NCBI RefSeq assembly: GCF_003860345.1
Contig: NZ_CP034179.1
Span: forward strand, 2,836,001 to 2,900,000
Direction of reading: 5' to 3'
Source of the DNA: Caenibius tardaugens NBRC 16725
GTDB lineage: Bacteria; Pseudomonadota; Alphaproteobacteria; Sphingomonadales; Sphingomonadaceae
Length of the DNA: 64,000 bases
Shown here: positions 17,984 through 25,468 of the stretch, one piece after another
Layout: every line of letters begins with the position of its first letter
Numbering within the stretch: position 1 is the first letter of the stretch
Translations under genes and position numbers: made by a program
The notes under the pieces: generated by a model
What the model saw: the letters and a program-made list of their open reading frames with translations, nothing else
Database searches by the model: none
Told to the model about the DNA's origin: nothing

Positions 17984-18008
17984 ATCGAACGGTATCCAAC
18001 CGTTCGAT
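17984..18008. promoter_or_regulatory. 25-bp palindrome, candidate TetR operator
   Basis: Perfect 10-base arms ATCGAACGGT (17984-17993) and ACCGTTCGAT (17999-18008) with a 5-base spacer. It sits in the 172-base gap between the divergent TauD and tandem-TetR genes, 28 bases before the TauD start. Size, symmetry and place fit an operator for the adjacent regulator. Binding is inferred. Confidence 0.75.
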
Positions 18009-18128
18009 ATGTGTCAAGGTTGTGCGCACGGCCCTGCTGGGGGCGGCGTCGAATGGGGGCCCGGCAGGGATGCGGGGCAGGGGTGTTAGCGGGATGCATT
18101 CGCTGACTATGCTGTTATAGCGCGTGTG

Positions 18129-19412
18129 ATGGAGGGGACTGTCGTTTCACAGGAAGCCATTTCGCCAGAAGCACAGGCGCAACCGCTGTCGGCGCGTGTG
18201 CGGCATTTGCTCAAAGTGGCGCGTGCCGAATTCGTGGCGGCTGGCTTCGATGCCGTCAGCATCGATTCGATCGCGCGCGCATCGGGGGTGAGCAAGGAAA
18301 CGATCTACCGCTATTATCCTGACAAGAAGGCGCTGTTTCGCGCCGCTATCGAGGAAATGGGGGTTGAGTTCAGCGCCCGGGCAACGGCTCTGTCCCGCGC
18401 GCAGGATGCGCCGGACAAAGCTTTGGTCAGCCATGCGCTGGCCATTCTGGATTCGGCGGTCGATGGCGGACTATTGAATGCGGCCTGGGTGGCGATCAGC
18501 ATTGCGCGGATCATGCCGGACTTCACGGAAGAGCTGCAGAACTTGCAGTCGGCACGGCTCGAACCCCTGCGCAATCTGTTGCAGGCTATTGCTGACGCGC
18601 AGGGGATCGGTACGTCGGTGCCGCTCGATTTTGCGGTCGATTTCGGTTCGCTGTCCTCGGAAAGCCCGTCCTTGTTGATGGGGTTCGTCAAGCCGGACCC
18701 TGCGCGACGCGAGGTGATTGCCCACAGGGTCGCGGGCATGTTCGGGCAGGGTATCCTGCATTTCAGGGATTGTGGATCGGCGCAGGTCATGCCTGTCCAC
18801 GTACCGTCCTCGGGGGGGGATGCCCCGGCCGCGCATATTCGCAACCTTCTGGATGTGGCCGCGCACCATTTTCTGGAAAACGGATATCAGGGGGCAAGCC
18901 TTGACGTGATCGGTGCCGAGGCGGCTGTGGGCCGTGGCACGCTCTACCGCCATTTCGGGAACAAGGCGGGCCTGTTTTCAGCGACCATGCGCGATCTTGC
19001 ACGGTCAGCGGCCCATGTTTCGCCACCGTTGCTGCCCGCCGGGCAGCCTGCACAGGCTGCATTGACGGCATTTCTGGACGCAAGCCTGCAGGCGCTTGGC
19101 AATGCCCGGTCGATTGCCTTGCATCGCACCGTCATCGCGGAAATGCGGCGCGATCCCGAACTCGCGCGGGACGTCTATGCGATCATTCGTGCGCCCTGGC
19201 TTCATGCGTTGACAGAGTGGTTGGATAGTCTGGCTGCGGCCGATCTCATCCAGCTTCATGATCACGCATGGTATGCCCGGCAGATGCTGGTGTTGTCCCT
19301 GAAAGGCAACCGTATCATCGCGGCGGGCAAGCCGATGGACCGGGCCGAGATCGAAGAGGCGGCGCATCATGCCGCGGCGATCGCATTGCACGGATTTGCC
19401 GCCGCGCTTTGA
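18129..19412 (+). CDS. Tandem TetR-family regulator (two TetR units in one chain)
   Basis: 427 residues, about twice the usual TetR length. The first helix-turn-helix is at about residues 25-70 (FDAVSIDSIARASGVSKETI then YRYYPDKKALFRAA). A second complete one is at about 235-285 (GASLDVIGAEAAVGRGTLYR then HFGNKAGLFSATM). Each is followed by its own helical ligand/dimer domain. A single chain could bind one palindrome as an intramolecular dimer. The ATG at 18129 follows an in-frame GTG one codon upstream. It is likely to control the divergent TauD/Coq4-like/amidohydrolase unit and perhaps the downstream dioxygenase operon. Confidence 0.88.
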   Translation: MEGTVVSQEAISPEAQAQPLSARVRHLLKVARAEFVAAGFDAVSIDSIARASGVSKETIYRYYPDKKALFRAAIEEMGVEFSARATALSRAQDAPDKALVSHALAILDSAVDGGLLNAAWVAISIARIMPDFTEELQNLQSARLEPLRNLLQAIADAQGIGTSVPLDFAVDFGSLSSESPSLLMGFVKPDPARREVIAHRVAGMFGQGILHFRDCGSAQVMPVHVPSSGGDAPAAHIRNLLDVAAHHFLENGYQGASLDVIGAEAAVGRGTLYRHFGNKAGLFSATMRDLARSAAHVSPPLLPAGQPAQAALTAFLDASLQALGNARSIALHRTVIAEMRRDPELARDVYAIIRAPWLHALTEWLDSLAAADLIQLHDHAWYARQMLVLSLKGNRIIAAGKPMDRAEIEEAAHHAAAIALHGFAAAL

Positions 19413-19431
19413 TCAGCGAATATTTCTCATG

Positions 19432-19465
19432 AATGCGTAGAGATGCAATTGTAGTTGTACGCATT
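19432..19465. repeat. Inverted repeat in the promoter region of the dioxygenase operon
   Basis: Perfect 8-base arms AATGCGTA (19432-19439) and TACGCATT (19458-19465), 18 bases apart, between the tandem TetR gene and the extradiol dioxygenase gene. The right arm and spacer overlap the predicted promoter at 19449-19478, so it is a candidate regulator site. It does not match the 17984-18008 palindrome. Confidence 0.5.
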
Positions 19466-19478
19466 ATGGCTCTATAAT
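19449..19478 (+). promoter_or_regulatory. Candidate sigma-70 promoter of the extradiol/HsaA/KshA operon
   Basis: TTGTAG at 19449-19454 and a consensus TATAAT at 19473-19478, 18 bases apart, in an AT-rich stretch that contrasts with the surrounding GC-rich DNA. The first gene starts 124 bases downstream, leaving a long leader. The -10 match is strong; the -35 is moderate. Confidence 0.5.
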
Positions 19479-19601
19479 AGATTTTTATCGCAAAAATGCG
19501 TCAAAAATCTGCGCGCTGAATTTGAACTTTGATGCAGGTCAATTTTTCGAATCGCACAACGCTTCATGATGGCTCCCACAACATCGGGAAAGGAGCCCAT
19601 C

Positions 19602-20522
19602 ATGGACATTGCAGCTCTGGCCTACAGCGTCATCGGTTCGACGTCCCCCGCACAGTGGGTTCGTTTCGCTGAAGACGTCGCCGGGTTTTCGGCGCACCAG
19701 ATGCCGGGTGGGATTGCCCTGCGCATGGATGAGCGTGCCGGGCGCCTGTTCGTTATCAACGATACGCAGGACCGGTATTTCGCCAGTGGCTGGGAAATCC
19801 GCACGGCGGCGGAATTTGCCGCCGCGCAGGACGCATTACGCAGTCACGGCGTCACATTCCACAATGGCACCGACGAAGAGTGTGCCCTGCGCCATGTCCT
19901 CGACATGGTCTGGTTTCTGGACCCGTCGGGCAATCGCCATGAACTGGCCTACGGCTATCGTTCGGATTTCGACCGGTTCATTTCGCCAGCGGGTGTCTCG
20001 CGATTTGTCACGGATGGTCTGGGTTACGGGCACATGGTCCTGCCGGCGCCGAATTTCGACCAGACGCGTGCCTTCATGACCGATGTCCTCGGGTTCGGTC
20101 TGGCGGACTTCATGGTGCACCGCCCGATGGGCGCGGATGGCCCGGAGCAGCGCATCGATTTCATGCACTGCGGCAACGGTCGTCATCATTCGCTGGCCCT
20201 TTTCGAAGGCGAGGTTCCATCGGGCTGTGTGCATCTGATGGTCGAGGTGGAAACGCTCGACGAGGTTGGCCGGGCCTACGATCGGATGCGCGCCAGCGGC
20301 ACGCGCCTGATGGCCACTCTGGGCAAGCATACCAATGACCACATGACCAGCTTCTACATGGCGACCCCGGGCGGGTTTGCGCTCGAATACGGCTTTGGCG
20401 GCCGCACGATCGACTGGGATCGCCACACCGCCTTCGAAAGTACGTCCGTCAGCCTGTGGGGCCACGATTTCAGTGTCGGTTTCGGTGCCGACGAACAGCA
20501 ACAGATGGCCGACGCGGCCTGA
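19602..20522 (+). CDS. Extradiol ring-cleavage dioxygenase, two-domain VOC (HsaC/BphC type)
   Basis: 306-residue type I extradiol dioxygenase. Fe(II) ligands are H144 (GLGYGHMVLPAP), H211 (GCVHLMVEVETL) and E262 (GGFALEYGFG) in the C-terminal VOC domain; the N-terminal domain is a degenerate copy, as in BphC and HsaC. It would cleave a catecholic ring next to a hydroxyl group. HsaA- and KshA-like genes follow 15 and 24 bases after their predecessors, which points to a 3,4-dihydroxy-9,10-secosteroid or similar catechol. The ATG at 19602 has an AAAGGAG site 7 bases upstream. Confidence 0.87.
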   Translation: MDIAALAYSVIGSTSPAQWVRFAEDVAGFSAHQMPGGIALRMDERAGRLFVINDTQDRYFASGWEIRTAAEFAAAQDALRSHGVTFHNGTDEECALRHVLDMVWFLDPSGNRHELAYGYRSDFDRFISPAGVSRFVTDGLGYGHMVLPAPNFDQTRAFMTDVLGFGLADFMVHRPMGADGPEQRIDFMHCGNGRHHSLALFEGEVPSGCVHLMVEVETLDEVGRAYDRMRASGTRLMATLGKHTNDHMTSFYMATPGGFALEYGFGGRTIDWDRHTAFESTSVSLWGHDFSVGFGADEQQQMADAA

Positions 20523-20537
20523 GGAAGGAGACAAACG

Positions 20538-21731
20538 ATGACTCTCGCACAAAAGATCGAAGCACCGATGGCCGCCGATCTGGTGGCACGTGCCGCCGCG
20601 ATGATCCCGGTTCTGCGTGAACGGGCCAACGCTTGTGAAGCGGGCAACAAGGTTCCCGACGCGACGATTGCCGATTTTCAGGACGCAGGATTTTTCAAGA
20701 TCCTCCAGCCGAAACGCTACGGGGGTTATGAAATGGACCCTGAGGCCTTCTACGAAGTGCAGATGAAAGTGGCCGAAGGCTGCATGTCGTCGGCCTGGGT
20801 GCTGGGCGTGGTTGCCGTGCATAACTGGCAGCTCGCGTTGTTCGATCCGCAGGCGCAGGAAGACGTCTGGGGCAGCGATCCCACGACGCTGATCTCCTCG
20901 TCCTACATGCCCCGCGCGGAAGTGACCCCGGTCGAGGGCGGCTATCGCATCAGCGGGCGCTGGGGCTTCTCCAGCGGGGTGGATCATTGCGAATGGGCAT
21001 TCCTTGGCGGGCTGGTGCCCGACCCGGAAACGGGCAAGCCCGATTTCTGGACGTTCCTCGTCCCCCGGAAGGATTTCAAGGTCCTGCATATCTGGGATAC
21101 GATCGGTCTGGGCGGTACGGGCAGCCACGACGTGACAGTCGAAGATGCCTATGTCCCGGCTTATCGCACGCATCGTTCCAAGGACGGTTTCGCTTCCACC
21201 AATCCCGGCGCGAAAAGCAATCCGGCACCGCTGTTCAAGCTGCCGTTCGGCCAGGTGTTCGTGCGGGCGGTCTCGTCCTCGTCCATCGGGGCACTGCAGG
21301 GTGCGCTGGACCTGTTCCTTGAAAGCGGCGCTCGCCGGATGAGCAACAACAGTTTCGCCAGCGCATCGGGCGATCCCGACGTGCAGATGTTGATCGCGGA
21401 AACCCAATCGGCGATCGACGAGATGAAGACCATCCTGTTCCGCAACTTTGCCGTGCTGAACGAGGCTGCGCGCAAAGGCGAATCCGCCGATCTCGAAACG
21501 CGCCTGCGCTTCCGCTTCCAGTCGGCGCAGATATCGGGCCGGTGTTGTGCGTTGATCAGCCGGATCTTCGCACTCAGCGGGGCCGATGCCGTCTATCGCG
21601 GCAATCCCATCGCGCGCGCTTTCTGCGACATTCACGCGGGCCGCACCCACGTGGCGAACAATCCCAACACGGTCGGCCGCAATGTCGGCGGTGTGATGCT
21701 GGGCGCGCCGAATACTGACAGTTTCATCTGA
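20538..21731 (+). CDS. HsaA-type flavin-dependent hydroxylase (acyl-CoA dehydrogenase fold)
   Basis: 397-residue group D flavin monooxygenase. The family pattern includes DAGFFKILQPKRYGGYEMD near residue 50, CMSSAWVLGVVAVHNWQLAL near residue 80, and YRISGRWGFSSGVDHCEWAF near residue 140. HsaA hydroxylates the phenolic ring of 3-HSA to the catechol cleaved by HsaC, consistent with the neighbouring extradiol gene. A flavin reductase partner (HsaB) is needed and is not in the window. The GAAGGAG ribosome site is strong. Hydroxylases of other phenols share this fold. Confidence 0.85.
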   Translation: MTLAQKIEAPMAADLVARAAAMIPVLRERANACEAGNKVPDATIADFQDAGFFKILQPKRYGGYEMDPEAFYEVQMKVAEGCMSSAWVLGVVAVHNWQLALFDPQAQEDVWGSDPTTLISSSYMPRAEVTPVEGGYRISGRWGFSSGVDHCEWAFLGGLVPDPETGKPDFWTFLVPRKDFKVLHIWDTIGLGGTGSHDVTVEDAYVPAYRTHRSKDGFASTNPGAKSNPAPLFKLPFGQVFVRAVSSSSIGALQGALDLFLESGARRMSNNSFASASGDPDVQMLIAETQSAIDEMKTILFRNFAVLNEAARKGESADLETRLRFRFQSAQISGRCCALISRIFALSGADAVYRGNPIARAFCDIHAGRTHVANNPNTVGRNVGGVMLGAPNTDSFI

Positions 21732-21755
21732 CACGGGCTGAGAAGGAGAGATATC

Positions 21756-22838
21756 ATGGCTACGACTGCCGAATATGGCCTGGGCGAACTGACCTATCCC
21801 CGCGGCTGGTTTATGATCGCGATTGCCGATGACGTGACGCAGGAACCGCAACCGGTTCGCTATTTCGGGAAGGAAATGGCGCTCTATCGCGGCAAGAGCG
21901 GGCGTGTGGTGCTGCTGGATGCCTACTGTCCGCACATGAAAGTCAATATTGCGCGCAACACGACGTCCTATGTCGTGCGCGACGATACCAGGATCGAAGG
22001 GGATTCCATCCGTTGCCCGGCGCATGGCTGGCGCTTCACGCCCGAAGGGCAGTGCGATGACATCCCCTATTCCACCCACGGCATTCCCAAGGCCGCATGC
22101 ATCAAATCGCACAAGGTGGTGGAACGCGCGGGCTGCATCTGGATGTGGCACGACATGGAAGGGGGCGCACCGGATTTCGACCTGCCCGATTTCGCGGAAT
22201 ACGACCAGACGGAGCAGGGCTGGGTGCGCTGGACCGTGGATCATCTCGGCACCTTGCCGATCCATCCGCAGGAAATCCTCGATAACATGACGGATTTCGC
22301 GCACTTTACGCCGGTTCACGGCAGTCTGGGCCACGCCTATTTCGAAAACGAATTCGAAGGGCACATCATGCGCCAACGGTTCGGTTCGGGGCATCGTACG
22401 CTGGTCGACGGAAACGGGCTGCTGGAAACCGACACCTGGTATACCGGTCCGGGCATCCTGCTTTCACGGATGGAGGGCAAGCATCCCTCGATCATGATGA
22501 TCTGCAATACCCCGGTAGAAGACGGGGAAGTGCGGGTGTGGTTTGCCGTTATGGCCCGTACGGCGGACGATCATGAACCCACGCGGGAAGAAGCCGCGAT
22601 TGCCCGCGCCTATCATGAGGCAGGGCTGGCCGCATTCGCGCAGGATTTCGAACTGTGGAAGTACAAGGAACCGGCGATCAGCATCCTGCAGGTGCCGGAC
22701 GACGGCCCGTTTCACAAGGAACGCATCTGGTACAAGCAGTTCTACAATCCGCGTGAACGGGCCCCTGAATTTCAGAAGCGGGTCAATGGGGTGCACGTCT
22801 CGATGGATCGCAGGAGGGATGCGGCACAAGCGGCGTGA
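21756..22838 (+). CDS. Rieske oxygenase, 3-ketosteroid 9-alpha-hydroxylase (KshA) type
   Basis: 360-residue oxygenase component. The Rieske ligands are C58/H60 (CPH) and C87/H90 (CPAH). The mononuclear iron site is in DNMTDFAHFTPVHGS, with D180, H183 and H188. KshA starts opening of steroid ring B; no KshB reductase is in the window. The spacing between the two Rieske halves is 26 residues, longer than the common 15-17, because of an insert around NTTSYVVRDDTRIE. It is third in the operon, 24 bases after the HsaA-like gene. Confidence 0.83.
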   Translation: MATTAEYGLGELTYPRGWFMIAIADDVTQEPQPVRYFGKEMALYRGKSGRVVLLDAYCPHMKVNIARNTTSYVVRDDTRIEGDSIRCPAHGWRFTPEGQCDDIPYSTHGIPKAACIKSHKVVERAGCIWMWHDMEGGAPDFDLPDFAEYDQTEQGWVRWTVDHLGTLPIHPQEILDNMTDFAHFTPVHGSLGHAYFENEFEGHIMRQRFGSGHRTLVDGNGLLETDTWYTGPGILLSRMEGKHPSIMMICNTPVEDGEVRVWFAVMARTADDHEPTREEAAIARAYHEAGLAAFAQDFELWKYKEPAISILQVPDDGPFHKERIWYKQFYNPRERAPEFQKRVNGVHVSMDRRRDAAQAA

Positions 22839-22890
22839 CCAGATGCCGGAATGGCGTGGGCGCAGTGCGCGCAGCTATTCCGGCCCCCCG

Positions 22891-22933
22891 AAGGATGCGG
22901 AGTGCGTGGCAGGGGGCAGCATTCCGCATCCTT
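22891..22933. repeat. Inverted repeat downstream of the KshA-type gene
   Basis: Perfect 11-base arms AAGGATGCGGA (22891-22901) and TCCGCATCCTT (22923-22933) with a 21-base spacer. It lies 53 bases after the KshA stop and before the terminator at 22998. It may stabilise the mRNA end or serve as a weak terminator; no T run follows. Confidence 0.45.
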
Positions 22934-22997
22934 GCAGATCGGCGCGGCACCTGACGGAACTTTCCTTCCTTCAGCTTCCACAAGGTGTTTTGTCGAT

Positions 22998-23030
22998 GGC
23001 GGGGTCTGCTCTGGCAGGCCCCGCCTTTCT
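22998..23030 (+). terminator. Rho-independent terminator of the extradiol/HsaA/KshA operon
   Basis: GC-rich arms GGCGGGG (22998-23004) and CCCCGCC (23019-23025) followed by TTTCTGTT on the plus strand. It separates the rightward operon from the convergent Old Yellow Enzyme gene, which ends at 23043. Confidence 0.65.
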
Positions 23031-23042
23031 GTTACCGGGCGA

Positions 23043-24113
23043 TCAGGCGGCGGTGTAGGACGGGTAATCGATATAGCCGCGTTCCTCGCCGGTGTAGTAA
23101 TTTTCCCTGCGCCCTTCGGCCAGCGGCGCATTCGCGCGGAAGCGGGCGACAAGATCGGGGTTGGCGATGAAGTCACGGCCGAAGGAGACAGCATCCGCCC
23201 CCCCATTGGCCAGCAGTTCGCGCGCTTCCGACAGTGTCAGTGTGTTGTTGACGGCAATCGGCCCAGACCAATGCTGCCGCGCGAATGCCAGCGTGTCGAG
23301 ATCGGGCAGGCGCATATTCGAAATGTGAAGGTATGCGGGCCGTAACGGGTCGATGCCATCCAGCAGCGCGGCGAACACCGGTGCGGGATCGGATGGGTCC
23401 ATGCCGTTATAGGGATTGCCGGGCGAAATCCGCACGCCGACCCGGTCTGCCCCGATCGCATCGGCCATCGCCTGGACCACCATGATCGGGAAACGCGCCC
23501 GATTTTCCGGTGATCCGCCAAATTCATCGTCACGATGATTGCTGGCGGGATTGAGGAACGTGTTGATCAGATAGCCGCTGGAACAGTGGAGTTCCACGGC
23601 ATCGATCCCGGCTGCGCGGGCATTACGCGCGGCTTGCGCGTATTGTTCTGCAACCGTCGGCAGTTCCTCCGCGCCTAACGCGCGCGGGGTGGCTGTGGGG
23701 ATGGGTACACCATCGGGTCCGGGCAGGAGATCGGGGCAGGGCAGGGCCGATGGCGCAACCACATCGGCATCGTACCCGCGATTGGCGATGGCCACCGCGC
23801 GCCCGCAGTGCATCAGTTGCATGGACACCAGCCCGCCTTCGCCATGCACCGCCTCTGCCACTTTGGCCCAGCCATCGATCTGCTGCTGCGAATGGATGCC
23901 CGGGGTGCGCCAGTAGCCTTTGCCTTCAGGGCAGGGAAAAACACCTTCGGTAACGATAAGGCCCGCGGCTGCGCGCTGGCGATAATATTCGACCATCATG
24001 GCCGTTGGCGCGTCGCCTGCACCGGCCCGGCTGCGCGTCATCGGCGACATGACCACGCGATTGGCAAGCTGCAGGGCGCCGAACGTAACGGGCGTAAAAA
24101 TCAGATCTTCCAT
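23043..24113 (-). CDS. Old Yellow Enzyme family flavin oxidoreductase
   Basis: 356-residue TIM-barrel ene-reductase, NAD(P)H/FMN dependent. It shows VVMSPMTRSRAG near residue 20, the active-site segment ELHCSSGYLINTFLNPASN, and DEFGGSPENRARFP. H176 and Y181 are kept, but the usual second His/Asn is Ser (S179). This may alter substrate binding. The gene would reduce an alpha,beta-unsaturated ketone such as a steroid enone. The ATG at 24113 has a TCAGGA site 7 bases upstream; an upstream in-frame ATG lacks one. Confidence 0.87.
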   Translation of the reverse strand: MEDLIFTPVTFGALQLANRVVMSPMTRSRAGAGDAPTAMMVEYYRQRAAAGLIVTEGVFPCPEGKGYWRTPGIHSQQQIDGWAKVAEAVHGEGGLVSMQLMHCGRAVAIANRGYDADVVAPSALPCPDLLPGPDGVPIPTATPRALGAEELPTVAEQYAQAARNARAAGIDAVELHCSSGYLINTFLNPASNHRDDEFGGSPENRARFPIMVVQAMADAIGADRVGVRISPGNPYNGMDPSDPAPVFAALLDGIDPLRPAYLHISNMRLPDLDTLAFARQHWSGPIAVNNTLTLSEARELLANGGADAVSFGRDFIANPDLVARFRANAPLAEGRRENYYTGEERGYIDYPSYTAA

Positions 24114-24260
24114 ACATATTCCTGAGAGATGGAGCGGGATCAACCGCATGCGCCCGCCAGACTAGTGCGGGCGGTTGGCAATGCAAGGCATGCCGACTGG
24201 TTCGCGGGGGAGCGGCGGTGGCGACACCGCCATAATACGGCGATCCCGATATTTCGGGGG

Positions 24261-24752
24261 TTACGTGGCCGGACCGGTCGCCGTGCCATTCCCGGTAATC
24301 CGGGCGACGCGCGTGTTGTATTTGAACGTCTTCACCGCAATCGAGGTTTCCACGTGATGGACGCCGGGCAATGCCAGAATCTGGTCAGACGCCACATCGA
24401 CGAGGATTTCGAGATCTTCGAACAGGCAGATCGCGAGAATATTGAACTGCCCCATCGTGATCATGACGCCATTGATTGGCGGCAGTTCGGAAATCTGCTT
24501 CGCAATCGCGCGCACATTGTTGACGTCAGCATGCACGCTGATGAAGGCCAGTCGCGATTTTGCCGCCATTTCGAGGCCGGTAATCGCGGTGAAGGTAATC
24601 AGCTTTTCCTGTTGCAAACGCTTGATCCGGCCCCGGACGGTCCCTTCGGTCACGCCCAGTTCGGCAGCGATCTTGCGATTGGAAACGCGGGCGTCATGGC
24701 CGAGCAATTCGATCAACTGCCGGTCGAGCTCGTCGAGATGGGTGCTTGCCAT
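24261..24752 (-). CDS. Lrp/AsnC family regulator 1
   Basis: 163-residue regulator with an N-terminal winged helix-turn-helix (LDELDRQLIELLGHDARVSN then KIAAELGVTEGTVRGRIKRL) and a C-terminal RAM ligand/oligomer domain. It lies 4 bases after a second Lrp gene of similar length. It may sense a pathway intermediate or amino acid and act on the flanking catabolic genes; no target site was identified. Confidence 0.9.
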   Translation of the reverse strand: MASTHLDELDRQLIELLGHDARVSNRKIAAELGVTEGTVRGRIKRLQQEKLITFTAITGLEMAAKSRLAFISVHADVNNVRAIAKQISELPPINGVMITMGQFNILAICLFEDLEILVDVASDQILALPGVHHVETSIAVKTFKYNTRVARITGNGTATGPAT

Positions 24753-24756
24753 GCGA

Positions 24757-25224
24757 TCAGCCTTCGATCGGCGCGATGTCGAACTGATACTTGATGATGT
24801 CGACCACGATGGCCGGCGTCATCGAACGGATGCCGCTGATCTTGGAGAATTTGTCGAGCAGGAGATGCGACAGATCGTCAAAATCCTTCAGGGCGACCAG
24901 CATGTCGATATCATAGCGCCCGGTGACGAGATGAACGGCGAAGACTTCCGGAAAACCTGCCAGTTCTTCCCCCACTTCGGAGGCTGGGCGGCCATCGACC
25001 TCGATGGCGACTTCCATCAGGAAATTGAAACCGTGCGCGGCAAAGTCGGAAACCGCGACGACGCGTAACTGGTTCGCGTCTTCCATGCGCTTGATCCGGG
25101 ATGAAACGGTGGTGGCCGTCAGCCCGAGTGTTTCCGCGATCTGCTGGTTCGTGGCGCGCCCGTTCTGGCGCAACAATTCCACGATCGACCGGTCAGTCGC
25201 GTCGAAGTTGAAACTTTGTGTCAT
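24757..25224 (-). CDS. Lrp/AsnC family regulator 2
   Basis: 155-residue regulator, helix-turn-helix in ATNQQIAETLGLTATTVSSR and IKRMEDANQLRVVAVSDFA at the start of the RAM domain. Upstream of the next Lrp gene by 4 bases, so both are made from one transcript and might form hetero-oligomers. The promoter should lie in 25225-25410, an AT-richer stretch. Confidence 0.9.
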   Translation of the reverse strand: MTQSFNFDATDRSIVELLRQNGRATNQQIAETLGLTATTVSSRIKRMEDANQLRVVAVSDFAAHGFNFLMEVAIEVDGRPASEVGEELAGFPEVFAVHLVTGRYDIDMLVALKDFDDLSHLLLDKFSKISGIRSMTPAIVVDIIKYQFDIAPIEG

Positions 25225-25410
25225 GCCCCTCCGCGTGACGGGATGGAATTTCCGGGCGGCTTACAAAGCCCGGTCGATATTCGGCAGATTATGGGCAGTT
25301 TATAATCGGCACCAGCAATAAAAATGCAATATCCCCAATCTTCGTCCAGGACAGCAATGCACAGAGACTGTCGACAGGGTGCGCACAGGCATTCGCCGCA
25401 CAAGCAAGAA

Positions 25411-25434
25411 GGGGCGGATCTTGCGATCCGCCCC
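25411..25434 (-). terminator. Terminator of the second amidohydrolase/Coq4-like unit
   Basis: Perfect 10-base arms GGGGCGGATC (25411-25420) and GATCCGCCCC (25425-25434) with a TTGC loop, just downstream of the Coq4-like gene on the minus strand. The bases that follow on that strand read TTCTTGCTTG, a partial T tract. Confidence 0.7.
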
Positions 25435-25468
25435 CAGTTAAGCCGCGTTTATGCGGTTCTGTTCGCAG

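Noticed and set aside
19836-22394. 852-codon open frame antisense to the extradiol/HsaA/KshA operon
   Set aside because: The plus strand carries three clear enzyme families with ribosome sites and catalytic residues; long antisense frames are common in GC-rich codon-biased DNA and this one has no recognisable motif.
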